From the NCBI GenBank assembly GCA_000308255.3, contig HG326665.1, positions 1 through 60,530 on the forward strand: a stretch of DNA of 60,530 nucleotides, read 5' to 3'. The notes under the pieces were generated by a model. It saw nothing but the letters and a program-made list of their open reading frames with translations, made no database searches and was not told the origin of the DNA. The stretch is from Anaerococcus pacaensis 9403502 (GTDB lineage: Bacteria; Bacillota; Clostridia; Tissierellales; Peptoniphilaceae). The position numbers were made by a program, and so were the translations under genes. Below are positions 7,796 through 16,965 of the stretch, in pieces (position 1 is the first letter of the stretch; the number at the start of each line of letters is the position of its first letter).

Positions 7796-8294
7796 TTTCA
7801 ATTATAAAATTGTTTATTATCTCTACCACTTCATCTTTATAGGAGTCATCGCCAGCATAGCCCACTACAAGTTTGCCGTGTTCTTTTACCTTACCAACAA
7901 TCATCTGATTTCTGTAAAGTTTATTCTCACCAGTTCCAAGATATCTCATATCTGTTACAATACCTATGATTAATCTAGGAAAATCTATGCCATGTTCTTT
8001 TTCTAATTCTCCCATCACACCATGGGCCATGATTTCCCCGGCTACCCCATCATCGATGCTAAGTCCATCTAGGCAGGCTATCAACACATTTGCCTTCTTT
8101 AGCTCTGCTGTATCAGCCTGGGCAATTTTAATGTCATTTATAATATCATCGTTATTTTTTTTATCATTAATATCAGCATTTCTTTGAGGAACATATAAAG
8201 TTAGGTCTGTTCTTTGCTCAATTTCTTGAGCCAGGGACTCAGTCCATCTAAACATTGCATCATTAAAAAAATGACTTGCTAAATATCCGTACAT
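7788..8294 (-). CDS. Nucleoside 2-deoxyribosyltransferase family protein
   Basis: A 168-residue protein of the 2-deoxyribosyltransferase fold, which exchanges bases on 2'-deoxynucleosides for nucleotide salvage. N-terminal MYGYLASHFFNDAM replaces the usual YLAGPFF..., DTAELKKANVLIACLDG is the central acidic motif, and DDGVAGEIMAHGVMG contains the catalytic Glu region. The start is at the first ATG. It lies just downstream of nrdG and may share the nrdDG promoter, placing deoxynucleotide synthesis and salvage together. Exact base preference is not readable. Confidence 0.85.
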   Translation of the reverse strand: MYGYLASHFFNDAMFRWTESLAQEIEQRTDLTLYVPQRNADINDKKNNDDIINDIKIAQADTAELKKANVLIACLDGLSIDDGVAGEIMAHGVMGELEKEHGIDFPRLIIGIVTDMRYLGTGENKLYRNQMIVGKVKEHGKLVVGYAGDDSYKDEVVEIINNFIIENK

Positions 8295-8314
8295 ATTATC
8301 TCCTTATGTTTTTA

Positions 8315-8815
8315 CTAATCATACCCGTTTAAAAGCACTGGTGCATTTGCTAAAAGAGATTTACTTACGTCTATTATTCTTTGATTGGATGATCCTCTAA
8401 AAGTCAAAGTCAAATCTTTTAGCTCATCAATAAATGGCCCATCTACTAGAACATCAACTTCTTCTAGTAGGGTTCTTGTAATGTCATTTGCAGCTAGTTT
8501 TTCAAATGTATATCCAGAATAAATCCATATAGGCTTATCTATTTCTTCTTTAATATCTTTTATAATCACTACTAGCTCTTCTGCACTTTCAAATGGCTCA
8601 CCACCAAGTACGGTAAGGCCAGCAACTTCGCTGTGTGATAGATAATCTACCACTTCATCAGTCGTAGCAGCTGTCCACTTTTTTCCATAATTTGGGTCTT
8701 GATATTCTTTATTAAAGCAATTTTTGCAATTTAGAGTGCAACCTGTAACGAAAATACTAGTCCTTATCCCAGGTCCATTGGCTATATCATATTTTCTAAT
8801 TTGTGCGTAATTCAT
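8315..8815 (-). CDS. nrdG: Anaerobic ribonucleoside-triphosphate reductase activating protein NrdG
   Basis: Radical SAM activase that installs the glycyl radical on NrdD. The 166-residue length is typical. CTLNCKNC supplies the three cysteines for the 4Fe-4S cluster, preceded by NGPGIRTSIFVTGC, and GLTVLGGEPFE is the SAM-contacting GGE motif. The ATG overlaps the nrdD stop codon in an ATGA, so the two are translationally coupled. Activity requires strict anaerobiosis, which fits the rest of the window. Confidence 0.96.
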   Translation of the reverse strand: MNYAQIRKYDIANGPGIRTSIFVTGCTLNCKNCFNKEYQDPNYGKKWTAATTDEVVDYLSHSEVAGLTVLGGEPFESAEELVVIIKDIKEEIDKPIWIYSGYTFEKLAANDITRTLLEEVDVLVDGPFIDELKDLTLTFRGSSNQRIIDVSKSLLANAPVLLNGYD

Positions 8816-10932
8816 ATGTGAAGTACACGCGCCTTTATTTCTTTGGTACGACCCTCATTCCAGAAATTTTCACCAAGATATCCACAGGTCCTTCTTACAA
8901 CTGTCAGTGTAGACCTGTCAGTGTTTCCACAATTTGGACAATACCAGGTATTATTATCATCAACTAATATCTCTCCATCAAAGCCACACATGCTACAATA
9001 ATCCGACTTAGTATTAAACTCAGCATATTGTATATGGTCATAAATATATTTTATCATTGTCATTACCGCTTCAATATTGTCGGTCATATTAGGAATTTCT
9101 GCATAAGAAATACAACCACCTGTAGATAGCTCTTGGAATTTAGATTCAAAATCAAACTTATCAAATACAGATATTTCTTCTCTGACATCTACATGGAAAG
9201 AATTTGTATAATATCCCTTGTCAGTGATATTTTCTATCTCACCAAATCTCTCTTTATCAATCGATGCAAATCTATGGGTGAGGCTCTCTGCTGGAGTTCC
9301 GTATACGGCAAAGGCAATATTGTATTTGTCAGTCCACTCTCTTTTCTTTTGATTTAATAGCTCCATAATCTTTATAGCAAAGTCTTTACCCTCGTTAGTG
9401 GTATGAGACGCGCCCTTAGTAAGCATAGTCGCTTCATATATGCCAATATATCCAATAGTGACTGTAGCATATCCATCTTCTAGTAGTGGTTTGATTGAAG
9501 CATGCTTAGGAAGCCTTGCTATTGCTCCATGTTGGAAATGAATTGGCGAACTATCAGATGTGACTTTTGATAAATGGTCATACCTTAATAAGCCCACTTT
9601 TTTTACGAGTTCTAGGCGTTTTTCAAGTATTTCAAAGAACTTATCTTCATCTCCATTAGCAAGTATTGCAATTTGAGGCAGATTTATAGTGCATACGCCC
9701 ATGTTAAATCTACCCTCAAACTTGTAGTTGCCATTAGAATCCTTATATGGAGGTAAAAATGCCCTACAACCCATTGGTGAAAATACATTTCCCTCATAGT
9801 TTTCACGCATTTTCTTTGCTGAAATATAGTCTGGGTACATGCGTTTAGCTGTGCATTTGGCAGCTAGTTTTGTGAGTTCATAATATTTGCTAGCTTCATG
9901 TATGTTATTCTCATCTAATACATAAATTAGCTTAGGAAATGCTGGTGTTACATACACTCCCGATTCATTTTTGATACCAGTGATTCTTTGTTTCAATATC
10001 TCTTCTATTATCATCACAGTTTCATCTAGATATTTATCATCTTCATCTGTGTACATGAAAAGAGTTACAAATGGAGCTTGGCCGTTGCTGGTCATTAGGG
10101 TATTGATCTGATACTGGATGGTTTGTATTCCACTTTCTAAGTCTTTTTTGGTCATAGCCTCTGCCATTTTGTAAGCAGCGTCATTGTATCCCAAATTATC
10201 AATACACAGCTTAAGATTTTTTTCGTATGATTTTTTTAGATATGGGCTTAAGCAATTGATATTGATAGACTGGCCACCGTATTGGTTTGAAGCGATTTGA
10301 GCAATTATCTGGGTCATTACATTGCAGGCTACTTGAAATGACTTTGGTGTTTCAATTAATTTGCCATTTACTACTGTTCCATTATCGAGCATATCCTTCA
10401 TATCTACTAAGCAACAATTAAATATGGGTTGGATTAGGTAGTCTAAGTCGTGTATATGTATGGCTCCGGCCTCGTGAGCTTCTACGAGCTCTAGCGGGAT
10501 TAATTTTCTTTTGGCTATATCTTTTGCTACTTCACCTGCAATGAGGTCTCTTTGTGTAGATGCTATAATTGGGTTTTTGTTTGAGTTTTCATCCATAACA
10601 TCAATATTAGTTTGGCTAAGTAAGCCTAGTATGTCTTTATCAGATGTATTTTGTTCCCTCTTGTAGGCTTGGATAGACTTATATGATTCGTATGATTTGG
10701 CTGTGGCAGGATTGTTTCTTTCGATGAGTTTATAATAAACCATATCTTCGATATCATAAATTGAAACTTCATCCCTATTTGCACAAATATTTTCTATCTC
10801 TGTTGCTATTTCATTAGCCTGATTTTTCACAAATATCCCGTTTGGTGAATCCATAGCTTTATTAATTGCTATGCTTATCTTATCTTTATTAAATTTTACT
10901 TTTGATCCGTCTCTTTTTATTACGTCTGTCAT
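8812..10932 (-). CDS. nrdD: Anaerobic ribonucleoside-triphosphate reductase NrdD (class III)
   Basis: Reduces ribonucleotides to deoxyribonucleotides under anaerobic conditions. I place the start at 10932 (MTDVIKRDGS) because AGGAGGGG lies four bases upstream; an ATG eleven codons earlier would put the promoter -10 inside the gene. This gives 706 residues. An N-terminal ATP-cone (VIKRDGSKVKFNKDKI) gives allosteric control. The C-terminus has two zinc CxxC pairs (CSMCGF, CPNCGN) and the glycyl-radical motif RTCGYLG. Two NrdR boxes overlap its promoter. Operon with nrdG. Confidence 0.97.
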   Translation of the reverse strand: MTDVIKRDGSKVKFNKDKISIAINKAMDSPNGIFVKNQANEIATEIENICANRDEVSIYDIEDMVYYKLIERNNPATAKSYESYKSIQAYKREQNTSDKDILGLLSQTNIDVMDENSNKNPIIASTQRDLIAGEVAKDIAKRKLIPLELVEAHEAGAIHIHDLDYLIQPIFNCCLVDMKDMLDNGTVVNGKLIETPKSFQVACNVMTQIIAQIASNQYGGQSININCLSPYLKKSYEKNLKLCIDNLGYNDAAYKMAEAMTKKDLESGIQTIQYQINTLMTSNGQAPFVTLFMYTDEDDKYLDETVMIIEEILKQRITGIKNESGVYVTPAFPKLIYVLDENNIHEASKYYELTKLAAKCTAKRMYPDYISAKKMRENYEGNVFSPMGCRAFLPPYKDSNGNYKFEGRFNMGVCTINLPQIAILANGDEDKFFEILEKRLELVKKVGLLRYDHLSKVTSDSSPIHFQHGAIARLPKHASIKPLLEDGYATVTIGYIGIYEATMLTKGASHTTNEGKDFAIKIMELLNQKKREWTDKYNIAFAVYGTPAESLTHRFASIDKERFGEIENITDKGYYTNSFHVDVREEISVFDKFDFESKFQELSTGGCISYAEIPNMTDNIEAVMTMIKYIYDHIQYAEFNTKSDYCSMCGFDGEILVDDNNTWYCPNCGNTDRSTLTVVRRTCGYLGENFWNEGRTKEIKARVLHI

Positions 10933-10953
10933 GGCCCCTCCTAATATGTAAAT

Positions 10954-11002
10954 AGTATACCACATATAGTGTCAGACTATCAAGCCATACTACATACAGT
11001 AT
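10954..11002 (-). promoter_or_regulatory. nrdDG promoter with tandem NrdR boxes
   Basis: Minus-strand -35 TTGATA (10978-10983) and -10 TATACT (10954-10959) are 18 bases apart. Two NrdR-like boxes are present: 10957-10972 (plus strand ATACCACATATAGTGT) and 10987-11002 (ATACTACATACAGTAT). Their centres are 30 bp apart, close to three helical turns, as is usual for NrdR. The first box covers the -10 and spacer, so NrdR-ATP/dATP would block RNA polymerase. NrdR itself is not in the window. Confidence 0.82.
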
Positions 11003-11032
11003 ACTCTAGTACTTTGCTAAGGATTAGACCAC

Positions 11033-11057
11033 AAAAAAACGGGATAAAAATCCCGCT
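11033..11057 (-). terminator. Terminator of the dnaJ-clpB operon
   Basis: On the minus strand CGGGAT, a short T-rich loop and ATCCCG are followed by seven T. It lies just after the clpB stop codon. Confidence 0.88.
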
Positions 11058-11062
11058 TGATT

Positions 11063-13651
11063 TTACTTCTTTATGTCAAATACTAATTCTTTATCAGTAT
11101 TCACATCTAGTATAGCAGTATCTTTTGCTCCAATATTTCCTTCAATGATGAGTCTACCTAATTTTGTTTCTACATTAGATTGTAGGTATCTTTTAACAGG
11201 CCTTGCACCAAAGTCAACATCATATGAATGAGCTAAGATATATTCTTTAGCAGCTGGCGTAATATCTAGACCTATATTTAAATCAGCAAGTCTTTCTCTA
11301 ATATCTTCGATTTGTAGGTCAATGATTTCATAAACTTGATTGCTTGTAAGTGGTGTAAACATTACTATATCATCGATTCTGTTTAAGAATTCTGGTTTGA
11401 AGTTTGCTCTTAGGGCTCCTTCTACCATTTCCGTATTATCCGCATCGATTGTGCCATCATCTTTGAGACCATCTATTAGGTATTGGCTACCAATATTTGA
11501 TGTCATGATGATGATTGTATTTTTAAAGTCTACAGTCCTACCTTGACTATCGGTTAGTCTTCCGTCATCTAATACTTGAAGCAAGATATTAAATACATCT
11601 GGGTGAGCCTTTTCTATTTCATCAAAGAGGATTACTGAATAAGGCATGCGGCGTACTGCTTCAGTTAGTTGGCCGCCTTCTTCATAGCCCACATATCCAG
11701 GGGCTGCACCTATAAGTCTTGATACTGAGTATTTTTCCATATATTCACTCATATCGATACGAATCATGTGATTTTCATCATCAAACATAGCTTCTGATAG
11801 GGCTTTGGCTAGCTCTGTCTTACCAACACCAGTTGGACCAAGGAATATAAATGATCCAATAGGTTTAGATGCATCTTTTAGACCACTACGAGCTCTGATA
11901 ATTGCATCTGACACTGCAGTGATAGCTTCATCTTGGCCAATTACTCGTTCATGTAATTTCTCAGGTAATTGTAAGATCTTTGTGCGTTCTGATTCTACTA
12001 GCTTTGATACAGGTATACCTGTCCAATTACTAACTACATCAGCTACATCTTCATCAGTTACTTCTTCTTTTATGGCGTTTTCAGCTGCATTTTCGCTATT
12101 TTTACTAGCATTAGCAAGTCTTTCTTCTAGTTCAGGTAATCTGCCGTAGCGAAGTTCAGATAATCTTTCAAAATCATAGTTTCTTTCAGCTTGCTCGATT
12201 TCTACCTTTACCCTATCAATTTCTTCTTTGATTTCCTTCACATCATCTATAGATGATTTTTGTTCTTGCCATTTGAGGTAGTCTTCATCGAATTTTGCTT
12301 GATAATCCGCAAATTCACGTTCTAGCTCCTCTAGCCTTTTTATTGAGTATTCATCGTCTTCTTTTTTAAGGGCGGTGATTTCTATTTGTAATTGTAAGAG
12401 TTTTCTTTTTTGTTCATCTAGGTATGTTGGCATAGTATCTATTTCTGTACGAACAGTTGCACAAGCCTCATCCATAAGGTCGATTGCCTTATCTGGCAAG
12501 AATCTATCTGTGATATACCTATCTGAAAGTTCTGCTGCAGCTATAACGGCGCTATCTTGGATTCGGATACCGTGGTAGATTTCGTACTTGTCTTTGATAC
12601 CACGAAGGATACTAACTGTATCTTCGACAGTTGGTTCATTTACCATTACTTTTTGAAATCTTCTTTCTAGAGCCCCATCTTTTTCGATATATTCTCTGTA
12701 TTCATTGAGTGTTGTGGCACCTATGACCTTGATTTCACCACGGGCTAGCATTGGTTTCATGATATTTGATGCATCCATGGCTCCTTCTGATTTGCCGGCA
12801 CCAACTAGGGTGTGGATTTCATCTATAAACATTATGATTCTACCATCAGAATTTTGTACTTCTTCAAGAACAGCCTTAAGTCTTTCTTCAAATTGGCCGC
12901 GGTATTTGGCACCTGCTACAAGAGCACCCATATCAAGTGAGAAGATAGTCCTACCTTGAAGTGGTTCTGGTACATCGTTATTTACTATCCTTTGAGCAAG
13001 GCCTTCGACTATTGCAGTCTTACCTACCCCTGGATTACCAATTAGAACTGGATTGTTTTTCTTACGACGTGACAAAATCCTAAGAGCATTACGTATCTCA
13101 GCATCACGGCCAATGACAGGATCTATCTTTCCTTCACGTGCTTCAGCTGTGAGATCTCTACCAAATTTTTCTAATGGATTGTTTGTTTCTTCTGGATTAT
13201 CTGTTGTCACTTTTTGACCTTTCCTGACCTTTTCGATAGAATTTTTAAAGTTCCTATAAGTTAGGCCATATTTGTTGTTTATTTCGCTAATACTAGTTCT
13301 CTCATTTAAAAGTATAGCGAAAATATGCTCGGTAGATACGAAACTATCCCCCATATTAGCTGCTTCATCTTCACTTTTTAATAAGATCCTTGTAAATGTT
13401 TGAGTTGGATAGATATCAGACCCACCTTGTTGGCTAGGGAGTCTATCTAGTCTATCATTTATCTCATTTTTATATCCATCATAGTCTAGACCCATAGTTT
13501 TTATAACTTGGCTAACTATGGAATCTGTATTTGCTATGAGTGCATAGGCTAAATGGATTTCATTTACTTCTGGATTTGAATTTTTTATAGCTATAGAGTT
13601 TGCATCATTAATTGCTTCTCTTGATTTTTGAGTAAATTTATTGTAGTCCAT
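11063..13651 (-). CDS. clpB: ATP-dependent chaperone ClpB
   Basis: Hsp100 disaggregase that works with DnaK/DnaJ to rescue aggregated protein. The 862 residues match full-length ClpB. There is an N-domain (1-~150), a first AAA+ module with GNPGVGKTA and [11 protein letters not shown], a coiled-coil M-domain around residues 400-520 that distinguishes ClpB from ClpA/ClpC, and a second AAA+ module with GPTGVGKTE and the arginine-rich [10 protein letters not shown] region. It starts one base after the dnaJ-like gene, so the two form an operon, controlled by a CtsR-type operator upstream. Confidence 0.97.
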   Translation of the reverse strand: MDYNKFTQKSREAINDANSIAIKNSNPEVNEIHLAYALIANTDSIVSQVIKTMGLDYDGYKNEINDRLDRLPSQQGGSDIYPTQTFTRILLKSEDEAANMGDSFVSTEHIFAILLNERTSISEINNKYGLTYRNFKNSIEKVRKGQKVTTDNPEETNNPLEKFGRDLTAEAREGKIDPVIGRDAEIRNALRILSRRKKNNPVLIGNPGVGKTAIVEGLAQRIVNNDVPEPLQGRTIFSLDMGALVAGAKYRGQFEERLKAVLEEVQNSDGRIIMFIDEIHTLVGAGKSEGAMDASNIMKPMLARGEIKVIGATTLNEYREYIEKDGALERRFQKVMVNEPTVEDTVSILRGIKDKYEIYHGIRIQDSAVIAAAELSDRYITDRFLPDKAIDLMDEACATVRTEIDTMPTYLDEQKRKLLQLQIEITALKKEDDEYSIKRLEELEREFADYQAKFDEDYLKWQEQKSSIDDVKEIKEEIDRVKVEIEQAERNYDFERLSELRYGRLPELEERLANASKNSENAAENAIKEEVTDEDVADVVSNWTGIPVSKLVESERTKILQLPEKLHERVIGQDEAITAVSDAIIRARSGLKDASKPIGSFIFLGPTGVGKTELAKALSEAMFDDENHMIRIDMSEYMEKYSVSRLIGAAPGYVGYEEGGQLTEAVRRMPYSVILFDEIEKAHPDVFNILLQVLDDGRLTDSQGRTVDFKNTIIIMTSNIGSQYLIDGLKDDGTIDADNTEMVEGALRANFKPEFLNRIDDIVMFTPLTSNQVYEIIDLQIEDIRERLADLNIGLDITPAAKEYILAHSYDVDFGARPVKRYLQSNVETKLGRLIIEGNIGAKDTAILDVNTDKELVFDIKK

Positions 13652-13652
13652 T

Positions 13653-14588
13653 TTATCCCTCTATTTCTTTTAACTCTTTATAAAGATTAGCTGCTTCATC
13701 TGATAAATTAGTTGGGTTATCGATGATTAATTCTAAGATTAAATCACCAGTCTTACCCTTCCTATCAGTGTAGCCCTTGCCTTTGAGTCTCATTTTTTGA
13801 CCAGAATTTACTTTTTCTGGGATGTTTACCATTAGCTGACTATCTAAGGTTTGAACTTTTTTCTTAGTTCCAAAATAAGCATCCCATGGCATTATATATT
13901 CTTTTTGAATGATATCTATGCCATCTAGTCGCCTTTTTTCTTCATCTTTTATATTAATTTTGACAAGGATAGTAGCATTTATGCCATGCTTTGCCCCATC
14001 AATCTTTATCTTATTGTTATTTTTTATTCCCTTTGGAATATCTATATCTATATTAGTAATTTTTTCGTTATTTTTTATAGCTATGGATTTCTTTGTCCCT
14101 CTCATAGCTTCATCTATACTTATCTCAACTCTTGCATCCAATGTTGATTTTTTCTTTGCATTAAAGCCTTGGCTTTGATTGATAAAGCGCCTACTAGTAT
14201 TACTTCCTCTAGAATAGCTTGCTCCACCCAGACCACCAAATAGGCTGTCAAAAAAGTCTGAGAATCCGCTATCCCCACCTGTAGTGTAAGTATAGGATCC
14301 ACCAGATCCGAAGTTTCCAAAATCAAATCCGAAATCGCTAGGATCAAAGTTTTGGCCACCTGAAAAGTTTGCATTTTTTCCAAATGTATCGTATTTTTTG
14401 CGCTTATCTGGATGTGATAAAACCTCATAGGCTTCGTTTATTTCACTAAATTTTTCTGCTGCATCTTTATCATCTGGATGAAGGTCTGGGTGGTATTCTT
14501 TGGCAAGTTTTCTATATGCTTTTTTGATTTCTGCATCAGAAGCCTTCTTATCCACTCCTAATATTTCATAATAATCTCTATATTGCAT
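13653..14588 (-). CDS. DnaJ-type co-chaperone without zinc finger (class B / CbpA-like)
   Basis: Stimulates DnaK ATPase and delivers substrates. The J domain (residues 1-70) holds the HPD tripeptide ([11 protein letters not shown]). A Gly/Phe-rich stretch ([21 protein letters not shown]) follows, then the two C-terminal beta domains. The four CxxCxGxG zinc repeats of class A DnaJ are absent, so this is a class B protein of 311 residues. Being first in an operon with clpB suggests a dedicated disaggregation pair. Promoter and CtsR-type box lie upstream. Confidence 0.92.
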   Translation of the reverse strand: MQYRDYYEILGVDKKASDAEIKKAYRKLAKEYHPDLHPDDKDAAEKFSEINEAYEVLSHPDKRKKYDTFGKNANFSGGQNFDPSDFGFDFGNFGSGGSYTYTTGGDSGFSDFFDSLFGGLGGASYSRGSNTSRRFINQSQGFNAKKKSTLDARVEISIDEAMRGTKKSIAIKNNEKITNIDIDIPKGIKNNNKIKIDGAKHGINATILVKINIKDEEKRRLDGIDIIQKEYIMPWDAYFGTKKKVQTLDSQLMVNIPEKVNSGQKMRLKGKGYTDRKGKTGDLILELIIDNPTNLSDEAANLYKELKEIEG

Positions 14589-14611
14589 TTATACCTCCAT
14601 CGTTTAAATTA

Positions 14612-14664
14612 TTTGACCATCTCTGACCTTAATTAAATTATACTATGTACCTACTTTATTGCAA
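14612..14664 (-). promoter_or_regulatory. dnaJ-clpB promoter with CtsR-type operator
   Basis: Minus-strand -35 TTGCAA (14659-14664) and -10 TATAAT (14637-14642) are 16 bases apart. Just downstream, at 14612-14628, lies GGTCAGA-GAT-GGTCAAA on the minus strand, a tandem heptad matching the CtsR operator (GGTCAAA, 3 bases, GGTCAAA) with one mismatch. CtsR repressing at the start site would give heat-shock control of dnaJ-clpB. Confidence 0.8.
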
Positions 14665-14699
14665 GTATAATTATTAATTTTTTGATAAGTTTATATGTA

Positions 14700-14734
14700 T
14701 ATTATAAAAGTTAAAGGCCCTCATATGAGAGCCA
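14700..14734 (-). terminator. Probable terminator after apt
   Basis: GGCTCTCATATGAGGGCC on the minus strand forms an 18-base hairpin with one mismatch, followed by TTTAACTTTT. The T-run is interrupted, so it may be of moderate strength. Confidence 0.6.
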
Positions 14735-14738
14735 TATT

Positions 14739-15257
14739 TTAGTGATCGTATTCAACTAGGGAAATCACCTTATAGTCTTTTAGTGTTTCTCTACCATTTA
14801 AGTCTAGAAGTTCGATTAAAAAGACAAATGCAGCTACTTCTGCATCTAGTGATTCCACGAGTTTGGCAGCTGCTTTAGCTGATCCACCTGTGGCGATTAG
14901 GTCATCTATTATTACAACCTTATCACCCTTGTTTAATGCATCCTTATGCATTTCTAACTCATTGTTGCCATATTCCAGATCATAAGAAATCTTTTCAATT
15001 TCTCCAGGCAGTTTACCAGGTTTTCTAACTGGCACAAAGCCTACTCCTAGTCTATCAGCAAGAGGCGCACCAAATATGAAACCTCTAGATTCTATACCTA
15101 TGATATAGTCAAAGTCTAATTCTTTTAATTCATTTTCTAATTGATCTAAGGATTCTTTAAATGCATCCTTATCTTTAAGTAATGTTGTAATGTCTTTGAA
15201 AGATACGCCCTCGATTGGATATCCTTCTATTACTCTAATTGTTGATTTTAAGTCCAT
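14739..15257 (-). CDS. apt: Adenine phosphoribosyltransferase
   Basis: Converts adenine and PRPP to AMP (purine salvage, cytosol). Start at 15257 (MDLKSTIRVIEGYP) is chosen because GGAGG lies five bases upstream; the ATG four codons earlier overlaps that site. The 172 residues match the family. GVSFKDITTLL is the N-terminal signature, YIGIESRGFIFGAPLA the adenine-pocket loop, and VVIIDDLIATGGSA the PRPP-binding motif. Monocistronic, diverging from the PLP decarboxylase gene. Confidence 0.96.
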   Translation of the reverse strand: MDLKSTIRVIEGYPIEGVSFKDITTLLKDKDAFKESLDQLENELKELDFDYIIGIESRGFIFGAPLADRLGVGFVPVRKPGKLPGEIEKISYDLEYGNNELEMHKDALNKGDKVVIIDDLIATGGSAKAAAKLVESLDAEVAAFVFLIELLDLNGRETLKDYKVISLVEYDH

Positions 15258-15258
15258 G

Positions 15259-15325
15259 CTATCCTCCAATTTAAATTATACCCTAAAAGCATTTAATTAC
15301 TTAAAAATATAGTGTACAATTAGTA
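15259..15325. promoter_or_regulatory. Divergent promoters of apt and the decarboxylase gene
   Basis: Minus strand: TATAAT within GGGTATAATTT, about 20 bases before the apt start, with a weak -35. Plus strand: TTTAAT, 17 bases, TACAAT ahead of the decarboxylase gene, whose ATG follows AAGGAGGGG. No operator is obvious. Confidence 0.5.
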
Positions 15326-15351
15326 ATAATACCAACTAAGGAGGGGTTTTT

Positions 15352-16686
15352 ATGTTAAATGAAAAATTAGATAAATACCTAAGCGAAGATTTTTACCCTT
15401 TTCATATGCCAGGCCATAAGAGAAATACAGATATCCTAAGGTCAGATATTCCTTATGAAAGAGATATCACAGAAATTCCAGGATTTGACAACCTCAACAA
15501 TCCCAAAGATTTATTTGTAGAACTCGAACAAAAAATCGCAGAAATATATGATGTAGAGGATGCAATAATTACTGTAAATGGATCTACCAACGGCAACCTT
15601 AGCGCAATCAGAAGTCTAACCCACCATAATAAAAATATCATGATCCAAAGATCATGCCACAAATCTGTATACAATGCAATAGAGCTATGCAACCTATCAC
15701 CAAGCTATATAGATGTAGTGATGGATGAGACGAGATCTATTATAGGCATAGACTATGAAGACTTTACAAAGATGATAACCACAGTTGACTATGCAGCAGT
15801 TCTTGTCACTAGCCCATCTTTTGAAGGCTATCAATTAGATCTTGAAAAAATTTATAGTATCTGTAGGGAAAATGACACACCTCTTATCCTTGATATGGCT
15901 CATGGTTCACACGAACTTTTAAGCAATAGATATAATAGCAAAGTATTTGACATAGCTATCACATCATTCCACAAGAACCTATCAGGCCTTACAAGCTCCT
16001 CAGCAATACTTATTAACAATACTAGCTATTCAAAAGAACTTAGACGCAATTGTGCAATATTTCAAACCACATCCCCATCATACATCATCCTCCAATCAAT
16101 TGATGATATGGTGACCAATTTCCCTAAGTTTTATGAAATGAGAAAACAGGTAGATGAGTGGTTGGATGAACTCTATGAAATAGATCTTAAGCACCTAAAA
16201 CTAGTAGATAATGAACGCAAAAATAGAGATAAGATTCTAATATCTACCTTAAATTGCAATGTATCCGGCCAAAAACTAGCCGATATGCTCCATGATGAAA
16301 AAATCGAAATCGAAATGGCTTATCCTGGATATGTAATGCTAATGGCTACAATCTTTGACCGAAAAGAAGGATTTGAAAGACTAGAAAAAGCTCTCGAAAA
16401 AATTGATAGTGAACTAAGCCATGATGAAAAAACACTAGAATTTGAATATTATATCCCTAAAAAAGTAATGGATATATCTAAAGCTGCTATAGCTAGTCAA
16501 CACTTAGTTTACTTGAATGACTCTAAAGATGAAATCTCAGGTCAATTTGTATATGCATATCCACCAGGAATACCAATACTTACACCGGGTGAATTAATTG
16601 AAGCTGAAATTATTGAAAATATGCATAGGCTAGTAGATAAAGGAACTAGTCTTAACATAACAGATACAATTTCTGTCTTAGATTGA
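15352..16686 (+). CDS. PLP-dependent Orn/Lys/Arg decarboxylase family protein
   Basis: A 444-residue fold-type I PLP enzyme of the group that includes Bacillus SpeA (arginine decarboxylase) and YaaO. FHMPGHKRN at the start is the family signature, VNGSTNGNLSAI binds the PLP phosphate, LDMAHGSHEL contains the PLP-pyridine Asp and substrate loop, and SFHKNLSG carries the Schiff-base Lys. C-terminal YAYPPGIPILTPGE is typical. It would make a polyamine precursor; the amino acid decarboxylated cannot be told. It is somewhat shorter than SpeA (~490). Confidence 0.88.
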   Translation: MLNEKLDKYLSEDFYPFHMPGHKRNTDILRSDIPYERDITEIPGFDNLNNPKDLFVELEQKIAEIYDVEDAIITVNGSTNGNLSAIRSLTHHNKNIMIQRSCHKSVYNAIELCNLSPSYIDVVMDETRSIIGIDYEDFTKMITTVDYAAVLVTSPSFEGYQLDLEKIYSICRENDTPLILDMAHGSHELLSNRYNSKVFDIAITSFHKNLSGLTSSSAILINNTSYSKELRRNCAIFQTTSPSYIILQSIDDMVTNFPKFYEMRKQVDEWLDELYEIDLKHLKLVDNERKNRDKILISTLNCNVSGQKLADMLHDEKIEIEMAYPGYVMLMATIFDRKEGFERLEKALEKIDSELSHDEKTLEFEYYIPKKVMDISKAAIASQHLVYLNDSKDEISGQFVYAYPPGIPILTPGELIEAEIIENMHRLVDKGTSLNITDTISVLD

Positions 16687-16711
16687 CAAAATGTGTTATA
16701 ACTGTTAATAT
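16683..16711 (+). promoter_or_regulatory. Promoter of the SCIFF gene
   Basis: TTGACA (16683-16688), 17 bases, TAATAT (16706-16711). The -35 overlaps the stop codon of the decarboxylase gene. It is a near-consensus housekeeping promoter, consistent with high-level production of the small precursor. Confidence 0.7.
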
Positions 16712-16746
16712 GTAATTGTATAGATTATACAAAAAGGAGAATACAT

Positions 16747-16896
16747 ATGAAAAGAATAGTAACACTTAATACAAGAAATCTCCATAAAAGCAAAAAACAT
16801 GGTGGCTGTGGCGAATGCCAAACATCATGCCAATCAGCTTGTAAGACAAGCTGTGGAGTAGCTAACCAAGAATGTGTTAGTAACAAAGCAAAATAA
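16747..16896 (+). CDS. scfA: SCIFF ranthipeptide precursor (six cysteines in forty-five)
   Basis: A 49-residue peptide starting MKRIVTLNTRNLHKSKKHGG with six cysteines at 21, 24, 28, 32, 36 and 43. The core CGECQTSCQSACKTSCG is close to the near-invariant clostridial SCIFF core. SCIFF peptides receive thioether links from Cys sulfur to non-alpha carbons of acceptor residues, installed by the radical SAM maturase encoded next. Start is set by AAAAAGGAG nine bases upstream. A terminator hairpin directly after the stop would make this a short abundant transcript with partial read-through into the maturase gene. Biological role is unresolved; signalling has been proposed for clostridial relatives. 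Confidence 0.95.
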   Translation: MKRIVTLNTRNLHKSKKHGGCGECQTSCQSACKTSCGVANQECVSNKAK

Positions 16897-16918
16897 GGGT
16901 TCAGCCCTTATTTTTTTG
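16890..16918 (+). terminator. Terminator/attenuator between SCIFF precursor and maturase genes
   Basis: AAAATAAGGG, TTCA loop and GCCCTTATTTTTTT form a strong hairpin with a T-run. It probably sets precursor mRNA in excess over maturase mRNA. Confidence 0.85.
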
Positions 16919-16965
16919 CTGATTTTTTTATATAATTGTATAATCAATAAAATTAAGGAGCAAAT

